This document shows positions 47,400-56,332 of a stretch of DNA of 64,000 nt, piece after piece. The DNA lies in NCBI RefSeq assembly GCF_005145045.1, contig NZ_CP039692.1, positions 62,001 to 126,000 of the forward strand. Direction: 5' to 3'. The position numbers were made by a program, and so were the translations under genes. A model generated the notes under the pieces. It did no database searches, was not told the origin of the DNA, and saw only the letters and a program-made list of their open reading frames with translations. Positions within the stretch are counted from its first letter, which is position 1; every line of letters starts with the position of its first letter. This DNA is from Agrobacterium larrymoorei (GTDB taxonomy: Bacteria > Pseudomonadota > Alphaproteobacteria > Rhizobiales > Rhizobiaceae).

Positions 47400-48293
47400 T
47401 TATCTGGCGACGTAACGTCTCCATGGATGCTCTTCCTTGAAACCAAGAACCTCGCGCGCTTTTTTATTGGAAAGCGGAGCCTCGTTGGTTGCCATCTCTC
47501 GCAGGATCGGCGTGTCTGGGCAGTATTTGGCAAGGAATTCGGCGGTCGGCAGATCGGCTGTGATCGTATCGTTGACCGCGTTGAAAACCTGGAAGCCGAG
47601 CCCGTGCTTTTCGATGCAAAGATGGACGAGATTGCCCAGATCCCGCGCGTCCACATAGCTCCAGGCGTTGCGTTTGCGAGACATCGGGTTGTCGAGGAAG
47701 GACGGGAACTTGGAATATTCATGCGGCTCGATGACATTAGCGATGCGTAACGCGTAGATGTCGGCCTTGTAGCGCATGGCGAACGCACGTGCCGTCTTTT
47801 CATTCACCAGTTTCGACAGGCCATAGCTATCCATGGGGTCGGAATCGTAGGTCTCATCCAGTGGAAACGCGTGGAAATCCTTGTCCCCTTCTGCAAAACA
47901 CACGCCATATGTCGTCTCGCTCGATGCGATGATCACCTTGCGGACACCGAGCTTCATCGCAGCCTCGATGACATTGTAGGTGCCAACGACATTCGCTTTG
48001 AAGGTTTCGTTGTCAGGCTCGATCAAAACGCGGGGAATGGCCGCGAAATGCACGAGAGCATCTGGTGCGGAAGGCGGAGCGCCATGTTCGAACCCGTCGA
48101 AGCCAAAATGCGTCGTCAGCGCATTGAAGACCTGTCCGCTATCGGTGATATCGGCAATCAGGGTGTTTACACCCGGCAGATCCAGAGGCTTCAGATCGAT
48201 ATTGAGAACGGAATATCCCTTCTCCAGCAACTTGGGAACCGTATGACGCCCCGCCTTGCCTGTGCCACCTGTAAAAACGATACGCTTGGCCAT
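47400..48293 (-). CDS. NAD-dependent epimerase/dehydratase (uronate-dehydrogenase-like)
   Basis: 297-aa extended SDR. The cofactor motif is FTGGTGKAGRHTVPKLLEKG (about 7-26), Asp at the end of strand 2 (NIDLKP) favours NAD, and the active site has ASSETTYG and DSYGLSKLVNEK (YxxxK, about 157-168). The overall pattern resembles uronate dehydrogenase and related sugar-acid enzymes. A strong AGGAGG precedes the ATG. It is an isolated gene on the minus strand, and its downstream side carries repeat copy B. Confidence 0.88.
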   Translation of the reverse strand: MAKRIVFTGGTGKAGRHTVPKLLEKGYSVLNIDLKPLDLPGVNTLIADITDSGQVFNALTTHFGFDGFEHGAPPSAPDALVHFAAIPRVLIEPDNETFKANVVGTYNVIEAAMKLGVRKVIIASSETTYGVCFAEGDKDFHAFPLDETYDSDPMDSYGLSKLVNEKTARAFAMRYKADIYALRIANVIEPHEYSKFPSFLDNPMSRKRNAWSYVDARDLGNLVHLCIEKHGLGFQVFNAVNDTITADLPTAEFLAKYCPDTPILREMATNEAPLSNKKAREVLGFKEEHPWRRYVAR

Positions 48294-48505
48294 TTCTGCC
48301 TCCTCTTAAAGCTCTCGCACTCCAAATACCTTCATTCAGCGAATAGCTGACACGGAACGATATTATGAGTTCAGCCCTAACACATGCCGCAGTCAAACCT
48401 TAAGAAACTTAAATCGTGGGACGACGTGAAGTGTTACGCTTCGGATAAAGGAGGACCTGGCAAATGTATCGCCAGGTTTTGTTCTGCAAGAAGTTCAACC
48501 AGGTC

Positions 48506-50809
48506 TCAACCCAGGTATGGAATCAGCTTGTCCAGCGTGATCGGCAAATCCCGCACGCGCACGCCTGTTGCATTGTAGACAGCGTTGGCGACGGCGGCTC
48601 CAACGCCGGTGATGCCGATTTCGCCGATGCCGCGGGCGCCCATCGGGGCCCGGGGGTCGGGCTTGTTCGTGTGGAGGATTTCGATTGGCGGTACGTCCAT
48701 TTGCACCGGCACGTGGTAATCTGCCAGCGATGCGTTGACGATGCGTCCTGTTCGCTCATCGAAATTGGTTTCTTCGGTCAGCGCCAAGCCAATTCCCATG
48801 ATGATGCCGCCCTTGAACTGGCTGGTCGCCATTTTGCTGTTCAGGATTTGACCGGCGTCGTAGGAGCCGAGGAAGCGTGAAACGCGTGTTTCGCCGGTGA
48901 GTGCGCTGACACGCACCTCGCAGAACTGCGCGCCATAGGAATGCATGGAAAAAGCTTCCATTTCCGCTGGCGCGGGGCCTTCGGCCTCGCACACAAGTTC
49001 GTCTCGTCCCGCCCTGCGGAGAATGGATTGGTAGCTTTCGAAACGACTTTTATCGCCCATATGTGAAAGCCCGCCGTCCCTCGGTTCAACTTCGGCAAGC
49101 GACAGTCCGGCGAGAGGCGAGTCATTTCCGGCGAGCTTGATCAGTTCCTCCACGAAGACTTCAGTCGCTGCGATTACCGCACCGCCGATTGAGGCTGTTT
49201 GGGTCGAGCCTCCGGCAATGACGCCGCGTGGCAGCTTGCTGTCACCGTATTCGAAGGTCACGTGATCCAACGGCAAGCCAAGCCGCGCCGCGAGGTGCTG
49301 CACCTGAGCCGTGGCGGTGCCCATGCCCATGTCATGCACTGCGGTTGAAACCGTTACATGGCCGTCCGCCGTCAGTTTTATCCGTGCCGCGCCGCCGGGG
49401 AAGCGGTGATAGGGATAGGTGGCAGTGGCGCATCCCATGCCGATCAGCCATTCGCCTTCGCGTCTCTGGCGCGGGGTCTGGCTTCTTTTGTGCCAGCCGA
49501 ACTGTTCTGCACCTTTGTCATAGGCTTCGATCAGATAACGCGAAGAGAAGGGTTTGCCGGTCGTCGGGTCCTTTTCGGGTTCGATGCGGCGGCGGAGTTC
49601 GATGGGATCCAGCCCCAATTTTTCGGCAAGTTCGTCCAGAGCGCATTCCAGCGCGAAGGTGCCGACGGACTCGCCTGGGGCGCGCATGAAGGTGTTGGCG
49701 AGCATATCCATATCGGCGACATTCTGGCCGATGTAGAAGTTTCTGGCAGCGTAAAGGTGGCGGGCTGGGAAGGTGAATTGTTCCGGACAGGCGTTATGCG
49801 ATGTCATCGCTGCTGTACCGGTGTGGATCAGCGCATCGAGCGTACCGTCGGCCTTTGCGCCGAGCGCTACGCGCTGTTCGGTTACCGTGCGACCGCCGAT
49901 AATTCGGAAGACGCCTTCGCGGGACAGCATGATCCGCACGGGCCGAGCGGCAAGTTTGGCAGCAGCGCAGGCAAGGATTTGATGATCCCAGAAACATTTT
50001 CCGCCAAAACCGCCGCCGACATAAGGCGACGTCACATGCACCTTGGCGACATCGATGCCGAAAATATCGGCGAGCTGCCCTGTCGTCAGATCGAGCAACT
50101 GGCTGGCGTCATGAACGCGCAATTCGTCATCGTTCCAGACGACTGTTGCCGCATGCAGCTCGATGGCGTTGTGGTTATGGCGTGGCGTGCGGTAGATGAG
50201 GTCGACCTTGACGTCCGCATTGGCGAGCGCAGCCTCGGCGTCGCCGATCTCGACATAAGGCGGCTGGCCGAGGAGATTGTCGAGTTGCCGGGGTGATTTC
50301 TTCGCTTCTTCGAAGGATGTGACTGCCGGTAGCAATTCATATTTCGCCACGACCAGCGATGCTGCATAGTCGGCCTGTTCCTGCGTTTCGCCCAACACAA
50401 GGGCTATAGGCTGACCGTTCCAGTGGATTTCGTCGTTCTGCATGACCGGAAGATTGCTGGATCCGGCTGCGGTTGGAGAAGACATCATCAAAGACGGTGC
50501 CTTCATTCGCGGCGCGTTCTTATAGGTCATGACGAGGATGACTCCGGGTGCTGCCTCTGCCTTGCTCACATCCAGTTCGGTGATGCGACCGCGCGCGACG
50601 GTGCTGAAAGCAAGTGCTGCATAGCTGATGTCATCATAGGGAAATTCCGCCGCGAAACGCGTCTTTCCCTGAACCTTCATCGGCCCTTCGATGCGGGATA
50701 CGGATTGACCAAGCGATCCATGCTTGCGCAGCAAAGGATCAGTCGTGACCGCTGGCTGCCAGCGACCTTGCTTGCCTGCCTCCGGCAGGGTCTGGGTATC
50801 GGCGCTCAT
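48506..50809 (-). CDS. paoC: Aldehyde oxidoreductase, molybdenum-cofactor subunit (PaoC-like)
   Basis: 767-aa large subunit of a xanthine-oxidase-family enzyme, oxidising aldehydes with molybdopterin-cytosine dinucleotide. N-terminal hammerhead domain (RIEGPMKVQGKTRFAAEFPY, about 38-57), GGGFGGKCFWDHQ (about 265-277) for cofactor binding, ECALDELAEKLGLDPIELRR, and the C-terminal catalytic Glu in ARGIGEIGITGVG (about 730). Length matches E. coli PaoC (732) with small additions. Its ATG overlaps the stop of the FAD subunit gene (ATGA). Confidence 0.92.
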   Translation of the reverse strand: MSADTQTLPEAGKQGRWQPAVTTDPLLRKHGSLGQSVSRIEGPMKVQGKTRFAAEFPYDDISYAALAFSTVARGRITELDVSKAEAAPGVILVMTYKNAPRMKAPSLMMSSPTAAGSSNLPVMQNDEIHWNGQPIALVLGETQEQADYAASLVVAKYELLPAVTSFEEAKKSPRQLDNLLGQPPYVEIGDAEAALANADVKVDLIYRTPRHNHNAIELHAATVVWNDDELRVHDASQLLDLTTGQLADIFGIDVAKVHVTSPYVGGGFGGKCFWDHQILACAAAKLAARPVRIMLSREGVFRIIGGRTVTEQRVALGAKADGTLDALIHTGTAAMTSHNACPEQFTFPARHLYAARNFYIGQNVADMDMLANTFMRAPGESVGTFALECALDELAEKLGLDPIELRRRIEPEKDPTTGKPFSSRYLIEAYDKGAEQFGWHKRSQTPRQRREGEWLIGMGCATATYPYHRFPGGAARIKLTADGHVTVSTAVHDMGMGTATAQVQHLAARLGLPLDHVTFEYGDSKLPRGVIAGGSTQTASIGGAVIAATEVFVEELIKLAGNDSPLAGLSLAEVEPRDGGLSHMGDKSRFESYQSILRRAGRDELVCEAEGPAPAEMEAFSMHSYGAQFCEVRVSALTGETRVSRFLGSYDAGQILNSKMATSQFKGGIIMGIGLALTEETNFDERTGRIVNASLADYHVPVQMDVPPIEILHTNKPDPRAPMGARGIGEIGITGVGAAVANAVYNATGVRVRDLPITLDKLIPYLG

Positions 50810-51795
50810 GCGTTTTCTCCCTTCAATTCTTCAAGAACCGCAACAATGGTCCGCTTCGCGAGCTCTATCTTGAATGCATTGTCTCGCAAGCCAACGGCAT
50901 CTGCGAGCTCTGCCTCGGCGGCGGCACGGAAAGCATCCGCGCCTGCCGTCTGACCTTTCAGAAGCGCTTCAGCCTTCAGGGCTCGCCACGGCTTGTGCGC
51001 CACACCACCGAGCGCCAGCCTCACATCCCGCACATTGCCAGCGTCATCAACGTCCAGCGCAGCGGCGACGGAAATGAGTGCGAAAGCGTAACTTGCGCGA
51101 TCCCTGACCTTTCGGTAGGTGGAGCGAGAAGCAAACGGCAGCGCAGGAATTTCAACTGCGGTAATGAGTTCGTCCGGATGGAGCTCAGTCTCAATTTCCG
51201 GCGTCTCTCCGGGCAGGCGGTGAAGATCGCGCAGAGGCAGGCTGCGCGTGCCCGCCGGTCCCTGAAGATGAACCATCGCATCCAGCGCGACGAGCGCAAC
51301 GCACATATCGGACGGGTGTGTCGCAACGCAGCTTTGCGAAGCGCCGAGAATGGCGTGGTACCGATTGAAACCTTCCAGAGCATCACAGCCGGAATTGGGC
51401 TGACGCTTATTGCAATGCGCGGCGTTATCATAGAAGTACCGGCAGCGGGTGCGCTGAAGAATATTGCCACCCACTGTCGCCACATTTCGTATCTGCGCGC
51501 TGGCACCCGCCAGAATGGCGCGCGACAGAAGTGGAAATTGAGACCGCGCTGCGCCATGCGCGGCAAGCGCCGTGTTCTTCACACCCGCGCCGATGAGAAG
51601 ACTGCCATCTGCGCGCTGCTCGATGGCGCTGGATAGATGCGTGACATCGACCAGCGTTTCCGGTCGCTCCACGGTTTCGCGCATGAGATCGACAAGATTG
51701 GTACCGCCGCCCAGATATTTCGCGGTCGGCCCAGCCTGTTTGAGCGCGATGGCGGAAGCGGCATCCGAGGCCTGATGATAGGAAAAGATATTCAT
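50806..51795 (-). CDS. paoB: Aldehyde oxidoreductase, FAD-binding subunit (PaoB-like)
   Basis: 329-aa medium subunit. FAD motifs are KYLGGGTNLVDLM (about 27-39) and ATVGGNILQRTRC (about 105-117). The following Cys-rich insert (CRYFYDNAAHCNKRQPNSGC, about 117-136) corresponds to the extra [4Fe-4S] segment of PaoB and is absent from ordinary xanthine dehydrogenases. The C-terminal CO_deh_flav_C domain has SYAFALISVAAAL and VRLALGGVAHKPWRA. It overlaps both neighbours by 4 nt, so the three subunits are translated together. Confidence 0.93.
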   Translation of the reverse strand: MNIFSYHQASDAASAIALKQAGPTAKYLGGGTNLVDLMRETVERPETLVDVTHLSSAIEQRADGSLLIGAGVKNTALAAHGAARSQFPLLSRAILAGASAQIRNVATVGGNILQRTRCRYFYDNAAHCNKRQPNSGCDALEGFNRYHAILGASQSCVATHPSDMCVALVALDAMVHLQGPAGTRSLPLRDLHRLPGETPEIETELHPDELITAVEIPALPFASRSTYRKVRDRASYAFALISVAAALDVDDAGNVRDVRLALGGVAHKPWRALKAEALLKGQTAGADAFRAAAEAELADAVGLRDNAFKIELAKRTIVAVLEELKGENA

Positions 51796-52325
51796 GCCCG
51801 TGCCCTCTCTTCGGTCGGCACTGCCGCCTGTTGAACAAGCGTTTCGGAAATGGCTTCGACAATGCCGTTATAGGCACCGCAACGACAGAGATTGCCGCTC
51901 ATGCGTTCGCGAATTTCAGTATCATCTATAGTGACGCTGCCGCTCGAAAGATCGCTAGTGACGACACTTGGAATGTTGCGCTCGATTTCGCCCGCCATTC
52001 CAATGGCGGAACAGAGCTGTCCGGGCGTGCAATAACCACACTGAAACCCCTCATGCTCGATGAAGGCTTTCTGCAAGGGGTGCAGGTTGCCATTGGCCGC
52101 AAGACCTTCGACAGTGGTGATGCTGCGTCCCTGATATTGAACGGCAAGGGCGAGACAGGAATTGATCCGCTCTCCATCCACCAACACTGTGCACGCGCCG
52201 CAAGCGCCCTGATCGCACCCCTTCTTCGTGCCGGTAGATCCCAGATAGTTACGCATGAGATCAAGCAGCGAGGTGCGGATATCCGCCTCTACCTCCACTA
52301 CTGCTCCGTTGATGGTAAATTGCAT
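51792..52325 (-). CDS. paoA: Aldehyde oxidoreductase, 2Fe-2S subunit (PaoA-like)
   Basis: 177-aa small subunit with two [2Fe-2S] clusters: the plant-ferredoxin-type CDQGACGAC...C (about 38-60) and the helical-domain cluster CGYC (about 100-103) with CRC (about 147-149). E. coli PaoA carries a Tat signal and works in the periplasm. Here the protein starts directly with the ferredoxin fold (QFTINGAVVEVEADIRTSLL), so this enzyme should be cytoplasmic. GGGAGA lies 6 nt before the ATG. Confidence 0.93.
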   Translation of the reverse strand: MQFTINGAVVEVEADIRTSLLDLMRNYLGSTGTKKGCDQGACGACTVLVDGERINSCLALAVQYQGRSITTVEGLAANGNLHPLQKAFIEHEGFQCGYCTPGQLCSAIGMAGEIERNIPSVVTSDLSSGSVTIDDTEIRERMSGNLCRCGAYNGIVEAISETLVQQAAVPTEERARA

Positions 52326-52449
52326 TGGTCATCTCCCTATCTGAAAGTGCGTACCGGAACTTTCCGCCGCACCTGTTGAATGTGTGGTGATGGTGTGTGT
52401 GCACTCCTCCATCGAACCCTTTGGTACGACGGATAATTCTTCTCTCGAG

Positions 52450-53439
52450 CTAACTCTGCATCACAGAAGGCTGACGGGCAGCTGCAATGTCAGCGATGAC
52501 CGAGAGCGCCAGAGACTGCGCGTCTCTTGCCCTGCCGAACAAACCTATCGGCGCCTTAATACGGGAAATGGCCTCTTCGGAGTGACCATTCCGGCGCAAT
52601 CTCTCGACACGCCTTTCATGTGTGCGGGAACTGCCGAGGGCACCAATATAAAAGGGTTTCGCTGCAAGCGCGGCCTCGAGGATCGGCATTTCCAAATCCA
52701 GATCGTGCTGCAAAAGCGCTACCGCCGTATCTGCGTCGATCAACGAGAGATCGAAGCCATTGCCAGCGGTGTGATCGCAGAGAACCACGTCGAACCCTGC
52801 CGCTTCCGCAACGCTGGCGGCGGTTTCCACCTCAAGCGAGCGCCCGGAAAACACAATGCGCGCCTTGGGCCGATAGGAGGTTACGAAGACATCGCCATCC
52901 CACCCGGTTTTATTATCCGAGCAGCCAAGCCACAGCTCCTCCCGCCCGGGTGCATAGCAAAGCCTTGCGCTTTGGCGCCCATTCACCAGCATGTTGGTGG
53001 AACAGAGAGGCTCCACGTCTTTCACGAGATGAATGGCAACGGTGATGCCTCCCCCGCATGGGAGAACGATATCGAAGAAAGGTGAGCCTTCACCCAACAT
53101 CACGAACCTATCGTGACCGGACTTCATGGCCTGCAGAGCTTCAGCGGCAACAGCCGCTTCCGTGCACCCCCCAGAAACATAGCCACAATAGCGCCCATCC
53201 TGAACGACCGCCATATGCGCCCCGAGCGGGCGCGATGAGCCGCCGCGGATTTCCACCAATGTACATAAGGCGACCTGAAGCCCGGCACGCATGCTCTGGA
53301 CTGCGAAGTTCAGGACGTCATAGGCGCTATCGGTAGAGAAGGCTTTTCGCGGTACGGGCAAGCCAGGAATGTTGACATCTTGAGGCAACCAATGGGCTTC
53401 AGCGCCGTTATGTCGGGTGGTATTGGCCGATTGCGTCAT
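52450..53439 (-). CDS. paoD: XdhC-family molybdoenzyme maturation protein (PaoD-like)
   Basis: 329-aa chaperone that inserts the matured molybdenum cofactor into the large subunit. An N-terminal XdhC/CoxI domain (RGGSSRPLGAHMAVVQDGRY, GYVSGGCTEAAVAAEAL, about 65-105) and a C-terminal Rossmann-like domain (IVFSGRSLEVETAASVAEAA; IGALGSSRTHERRVERLR) match the family. GGAGG 6 nt before ATG 53439 supports this start over the longer one at 53490. It is the first gene of the operon, 124 nt ahead of paoA, whereas in E. coli paoD is last. Confidence 0.9.
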   Translation of the reverse strand: MTQSANTTRHNGAEAHWLPQDVNIPGLPVPRKAFSTDSAYDVLNFAVQSMRAGLQVALCTLVEIRGGSSRPLGAHMAVVQDGRYCGYVSGGCTEAAVAAEALQAMKSGHDRFVMLGEGSPFFDIVLPCGGGITVAIHLVKDVEPLCSTNMLVNGRQSARLCYAPGREELWLGCSDNKTGWDGDVFVTSYRPKARIVFSGRSLEVETAASVAEAAGFDVVLCDHTAGNGFDLSLIDADTAVALLQHDLDLEMPILEAALAAKPFYIGALGSSRTHERRVERLRRNGHSEEAISRIKAPIGLFGRARDAQSLALSVIADIAAARQPSVMQS

Positions 53440-53588
53440 AATTGCCTCCCGCATCGTGACGTCAACTGAGCGACAACCGATCAAGTTCAAGAGAATTCTT
53501 GACGTAATATCGGGTCGCTAACGCAATTCTTTGATTTCGGCATGACATTCGCCCCTCATCTGAAGTAAAGAAACGAATGGCGCGCTCA

Positions 53589-53610
53589 TAAACGGAGGCG
53601 CCTCCGTTTA
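53589..53610. promoter_or_regulatory. 22-bp perfect palindrome, TetR operator candidate
   Basis: TAAACGGAGGC followed directly by its reverse complement GCCTCCGTTTA, with no spacer. It lies in the divergent region between the pao operon (start 53439) and the TetR gene (start 53664). It resembles the ACGGAG-type operators bound by many TetR regulators. It is the obvious site for control of both units. Confidence 0.8.
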
Positions 53611-53663
53611 ACTTAGTGACTTGCGATCATTCGTCAAGCAATTTCTTATGGAGTGCCCATCCC

Positions 53664-54248
53664 GTGCCCAAGGAGCGCCCGCAGCCACCGCTTGCACAGG
53701 CCCCGCTGCGCGCAGATGCGCGCCGAAATCGCGACAAGCTGATCGAAGTGGCGGCATTGGCATTTGCGGAACAGGGCGCGGCAGCGTCATTGGAAGAAAT
53801 TGCGAGACGCGCGGGTGTCGGTATCGGCACGCTGTACCGGCATTTCCCCACGCGTGAGCATCTGGTCGAAAGCGCTTATCGGCGCGAGCTGGAACTGCTG
53901 GCGACCGCCGCCACCAACCTGATTGCGGAGAAAGACCCAGCCGCGGCGCTTGAAGAATGGATGAACCGCTTCGTGAGTTACATGGCGGCGAAACGCGGCA
54001 TGTCCAGCAGCCTAAAACTGTTGTTCACGTCCAATTCCACCCTTTTTGCCGAAGGATCGAAGCTGCTGCACACCGCTTTCGGACAGTTGCTGGAAAACGG
54101 CGTCAAAGCCGGAGCAGTCAAAGGCGACATAGAGCCCGCAGATGTTTTGAACGCGCTGTTCGGTATCTATTCCATTCCCGAAGGACCGGAATGGCGCGAC
54201 CGTGCCCACAGGATCGTCCGCCTCGTTATGGATGGGCTGCGGCGTTAA
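53664..54248 (+). CDS. TetR-family transcriptional regulator
   Basis: 194-aa repressor. The N-terminal HTH is AAASLEEIARRAGVGIGTLY then RHFPTREHLVESAYRRE (about 38-75 from this start). The C-terminal ligand domain is unassigned. GTG 53664 has GGAG about 10 nt upstream and gives the usual family length. GTG 53616 would add 16 residues but would start only 6 nt after the palindrome. Divergent from the aldehyde oxidoreductase operon, which it probably represses until an aldehyde or related effector binds. Its end overlaps that of the convergent GntR gene. Confidence 0.9.
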   Translation: MPKERPQPPLAQAPLRADARRNRDKLIEVAALAFAEQGAAASLEEIARRAGVGIGTLYRHFPTREHLVESAYRRELELLATAATNLIAEKDPAAALEEWMNRFVSYMAAKRGMSSSLKLLFTSNSTLFAEGSKLLHTAFGQLLENGVKAGAVKGDIEPADVLNALFGIYSIPEGPEWRDRAHRIVRLVMDGLRR

Positions 54249-54967
54249 AGCGCCAGCGCATCCTTCAGTGCCAGCCCCTCTTTCACGCGAAGGTCGAGAT
54301 CCGCTTCGATGTGATTGATATGGTGCATCATCAGGTGATTGGCCTTTTCAATATCGCGGGCTTCCAGCGCGTCCAATATGGCCGAATGATCTCCATGGCC
54401 GCAGCTTGAGATGCCGGAACGTCCATATAACGCGATGACGAGCGAGGACCGGGCGATGAGTTCGCCCATGAATTTTTCCAGGATGACGTTGCCCGCAAGC
54501 GAGGCCAGAAGCAGGTGAAAGTCTCCCGATGCCTTGATTTCCGCTCTGCGTGCAGAGGGGCCGCGTTCATGCTGATGGCGCGTTTCTTCCTTGAGGTGAG
54601 CGCGCAGGCTGGCGATACTCTCGGGCGTCAGCCGTTCAATCGCAGCAGCCACGATACCCTGTTCTATCAGGCGGCGTGAAGCGAAGACCTGCCGCGCCTC
54701 ATCCGGCGATGGATTGGATACAAAAGCACCTCTGTTTCGTTCCATTTTGACGAGGCCTTCAAAGGCCAGCATCTGCAATGCAGCGCGCACCACTGTACGG
54801 CTAACATCGAACAGCGTGCCGACCTCTGCCTCGGAAAGCTTCGTGCCGGGGGTGAGACGCCTATCGGCAATCGCATCCCTCAAAGTGTCCCGGATCGCCT
54901 GTGCGCGATCCTCCTGCGCGATATCCGCATATGGCGTGAGTTGGGGAAGAGTCATTGCGTCATCCAT
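54245..54967 (-). CDS. GntR-family regulator (FadR/FCD subfamily)
   Basis: 240-aa regulator. N-terminal winged helix: LTPGTKLSEAEVGTLFDVSR, TVVRAALQMLAFEGLVKMER (about 38-78). C-terminal FCD domain with metal-site residues SGDFHLLLASLAGN (Asp/His, about 150), GHGDHSAILDALEARD (His, about 195) and HHINHIEADLD (His, about 217). It is divergent from the ABC-racemase operon across about 250 nt containing paired ATTG-N4-CAAT boxes, so it most likely controls that operon. Confidence 0.92.
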   Translation of the reverse strand: MDDAMTLPQLTPYADIAQEDRAQAIRDTLRDAIADRRLTPGTKLSEAEVGTLFDVSRTVVRAALQMLAFEGLVKMERNRGAFVSNPSPDEARQVFASRRLIEQGIVAAAIERLTPESIASLRAHLKEETRHQHERGPSARRAEIKASGDFHLLLASLAGNVILEKFMGELIARSSLVIALYGRSGISSCGHGDHSAILDALEARDIEKANHLMMHHINHIEADLDLRVKEGLALKDALAL

Positions 54968-55034
54968 GTTTTACGATGTTCTAACGCGAAAGAGCCGCGC
55001 TGAGAATACGCAAGGTGAATGGCGCTCCATAAAT

Positions 55035-55068
55035 ATTGGATACAATCTGACCCACGATTGGAAACAAT
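55035..55068. promoter_or_regulatory. Paired ATTG-N4-CAAT boxes, GntR operator candidates
   Basis: ATTGGATACAAT (55035-55046) and ATTGGAAACAAT (55057-55068): two near-identical palindromic boxes with centres 22 bp apart (two helical turns). They lie between the divergent GntR gene and the ABC operon. FadR-type GntR sites are short palindromes of this size. The assignment is inference. Confidence 0.55.
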
Positions 55069-55216
55069 AGCACTTTTTTTGTGCATGCAAATGCAGCAAT
55101 GCATGCAACTGCCGATCAGCATAAAGAAAAGCAAATTCGATTCAATCGGTTAGCAACGGCAACATCGAACTGGCACGGCACATGCAAGTAGGTTTCCAAC
55201 AAACAGGGGAACATGC

Positions 55217-56302
55217 ATGAGCAAAGCCGCCGAAATAGACATCGCCTCCGTTACCAAGGTCTATGGAAGCACGACTGCCGTTCACGCCATCAGCCTTAAA
55301 ATACCGGCTGGCAGCTATTGCTGCCTTCTCGGCCCATCCGGCTGCGGCAAGACCTCGACTTTACGCATGATAGCCGGGCACGAGACGATTTCCAGCGGCG
55401 ATGTGCGGCTGGGCAATACCGTCGTTACAGATTTTCCTCCCGCGCGCCGTGGCACCGCCATGATGTTTCAATCTTACGCGCTGTTTCCCCATCTCGACCT
55501 TATCGACAATGTCGCCTTCAGCCTAAAGATGAAGGGTATCGACAAGGAAGCTCGCCGTGCAAAAGCGCTGGAAATGCTGAAGCTGATGCAGCTGGAGGCT
55601 TATGCCAACCGGCGCCCGGCGCAACTTTCCGGCGGCCAGCAGCAGCGCGTGGCGCTGGCGCGCGCCCTGATCACCGATCCCGAAGCGCTGCTTCTGGATG
55701 AGCCGCTTTCGGCGCTCGACCCATTCCTGAAAATCCGTATGCGGGCGGAACTCAAGAAGCTTCAGACATCACTCGGCATTACCTTCGTGCATGTGACCCA
55801 CAGTCAGGAAGAGGCAATGGCGCTGGCCGATATCATCGTGGTGATGAATGACGGGCGCATCGAGCAGGCGGCAACGCCGCGCGAAGTCTTCGAGCGCCCG
55901 GCGACCGCTTTCGTCGCCCGTTTCATGGGTGATCACAATGTCATTTCCGGTCGTCTTAAGGATGCGGATGGCCAGATCGTGACCATGGAGATTGCCGGCG
56001 GCGGCACTTTCAAGGCCAGCGGTACGGCACCCGATGATGGCGCTGTCGATATTGCCGTGCGTACCGACCGAGTTCGGGTGGGCGAAGCTTCGCAGGCCGG
56101 GCTGGGTTTCACCGGCATCGTATCGAATGTCGAATATCGCGGTGCCAGTGTGAAGCTTGCCGTTACCGGTGCGGGCATTGACGACTTCAACGTGATTTTG
56201 AGCGACGCCGCCTTTTTCGAAAATCCGATCAAGGTTGGCGACGCAATACCGCTCTCTTGGAACGCGGACGATGCCATCGTGCTCGGCCGGGTAGAGAAAT
56301 GA
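55217..56302 (+). CDS. Polyamine-type ABC transporter ATP-binding protein (PotA-like)
   Basis: 361-aa ATPase of the POPT/PotA group. Walker A GPSGCGKTST (about 40-49), Q-loop FQSYALFPHLD, signature LSGGQQQRVALARAL (about 139-153), Walker B LLLDEPLSALD, H-loop VTHSQEEAMALAD, and a C-terminal TOBE domain (about 280-355). GGGGAA precedes the ATG. First gene of an importer operon (ATPase, binding protein, two permeases, racemase). Substrate is inferred to be a small nitrogenous compound from the racemase. Confidence 0.93.
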   Translation: MSKAAEIDIASVTKVYGSTTAVHAISLKIPAGSYCCLLGPSGCGKTSTLRMIAGHETISSGDVRLGNTVVTDFPPARRGTAMMFQSYALFPHLDLIDNVAFSLKMKGIDKEARRAKALEMLKLMQLEAYANRRPAQLSGGQQQRVALARALITDPEALLLDEPLSALDPFLKIRMRAELKKLQTSLGITFVHVTHSQEEAMALADIIVVMNDGRIEQAATPREVFERPATAFVARFMGDHNVISGRLKDADGQIVTMEIAGGGTFKASGTAPDDGAVDIAVRTDRVRVGEASQAGLGFTGIVSNVEYRGASVKLAVTGAGIDDFNVILSDAAFFENPIKVGDAIPLSWNADDAIVLGRVEK

Positions 56303-56332
56303 CGACAAAAATAACCAGAGGAGAACTTTGAA

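Noticed and set aside
47213..47803. 196-codon minus-strand frame over the epimerase 3' end
   Set aside because: Out-of-frame shadow of the epimerase; its last codons only read into repeat copy B.
48455..48477. ACCTGGC...GCCAGGT hairpin followed by TTTT on the plus strand, beyond the pao operon
   Set aside because: The T run is on the strand that is not transcribed from pao. On the minus strand there is no T run, so terminator status is unsupported.
49358..50296. 312-codon plus-strand frame opposite paoC
   Set aside because: Antisense to a molybdoenzyme subunit with intact motifs; high-GC shadow.
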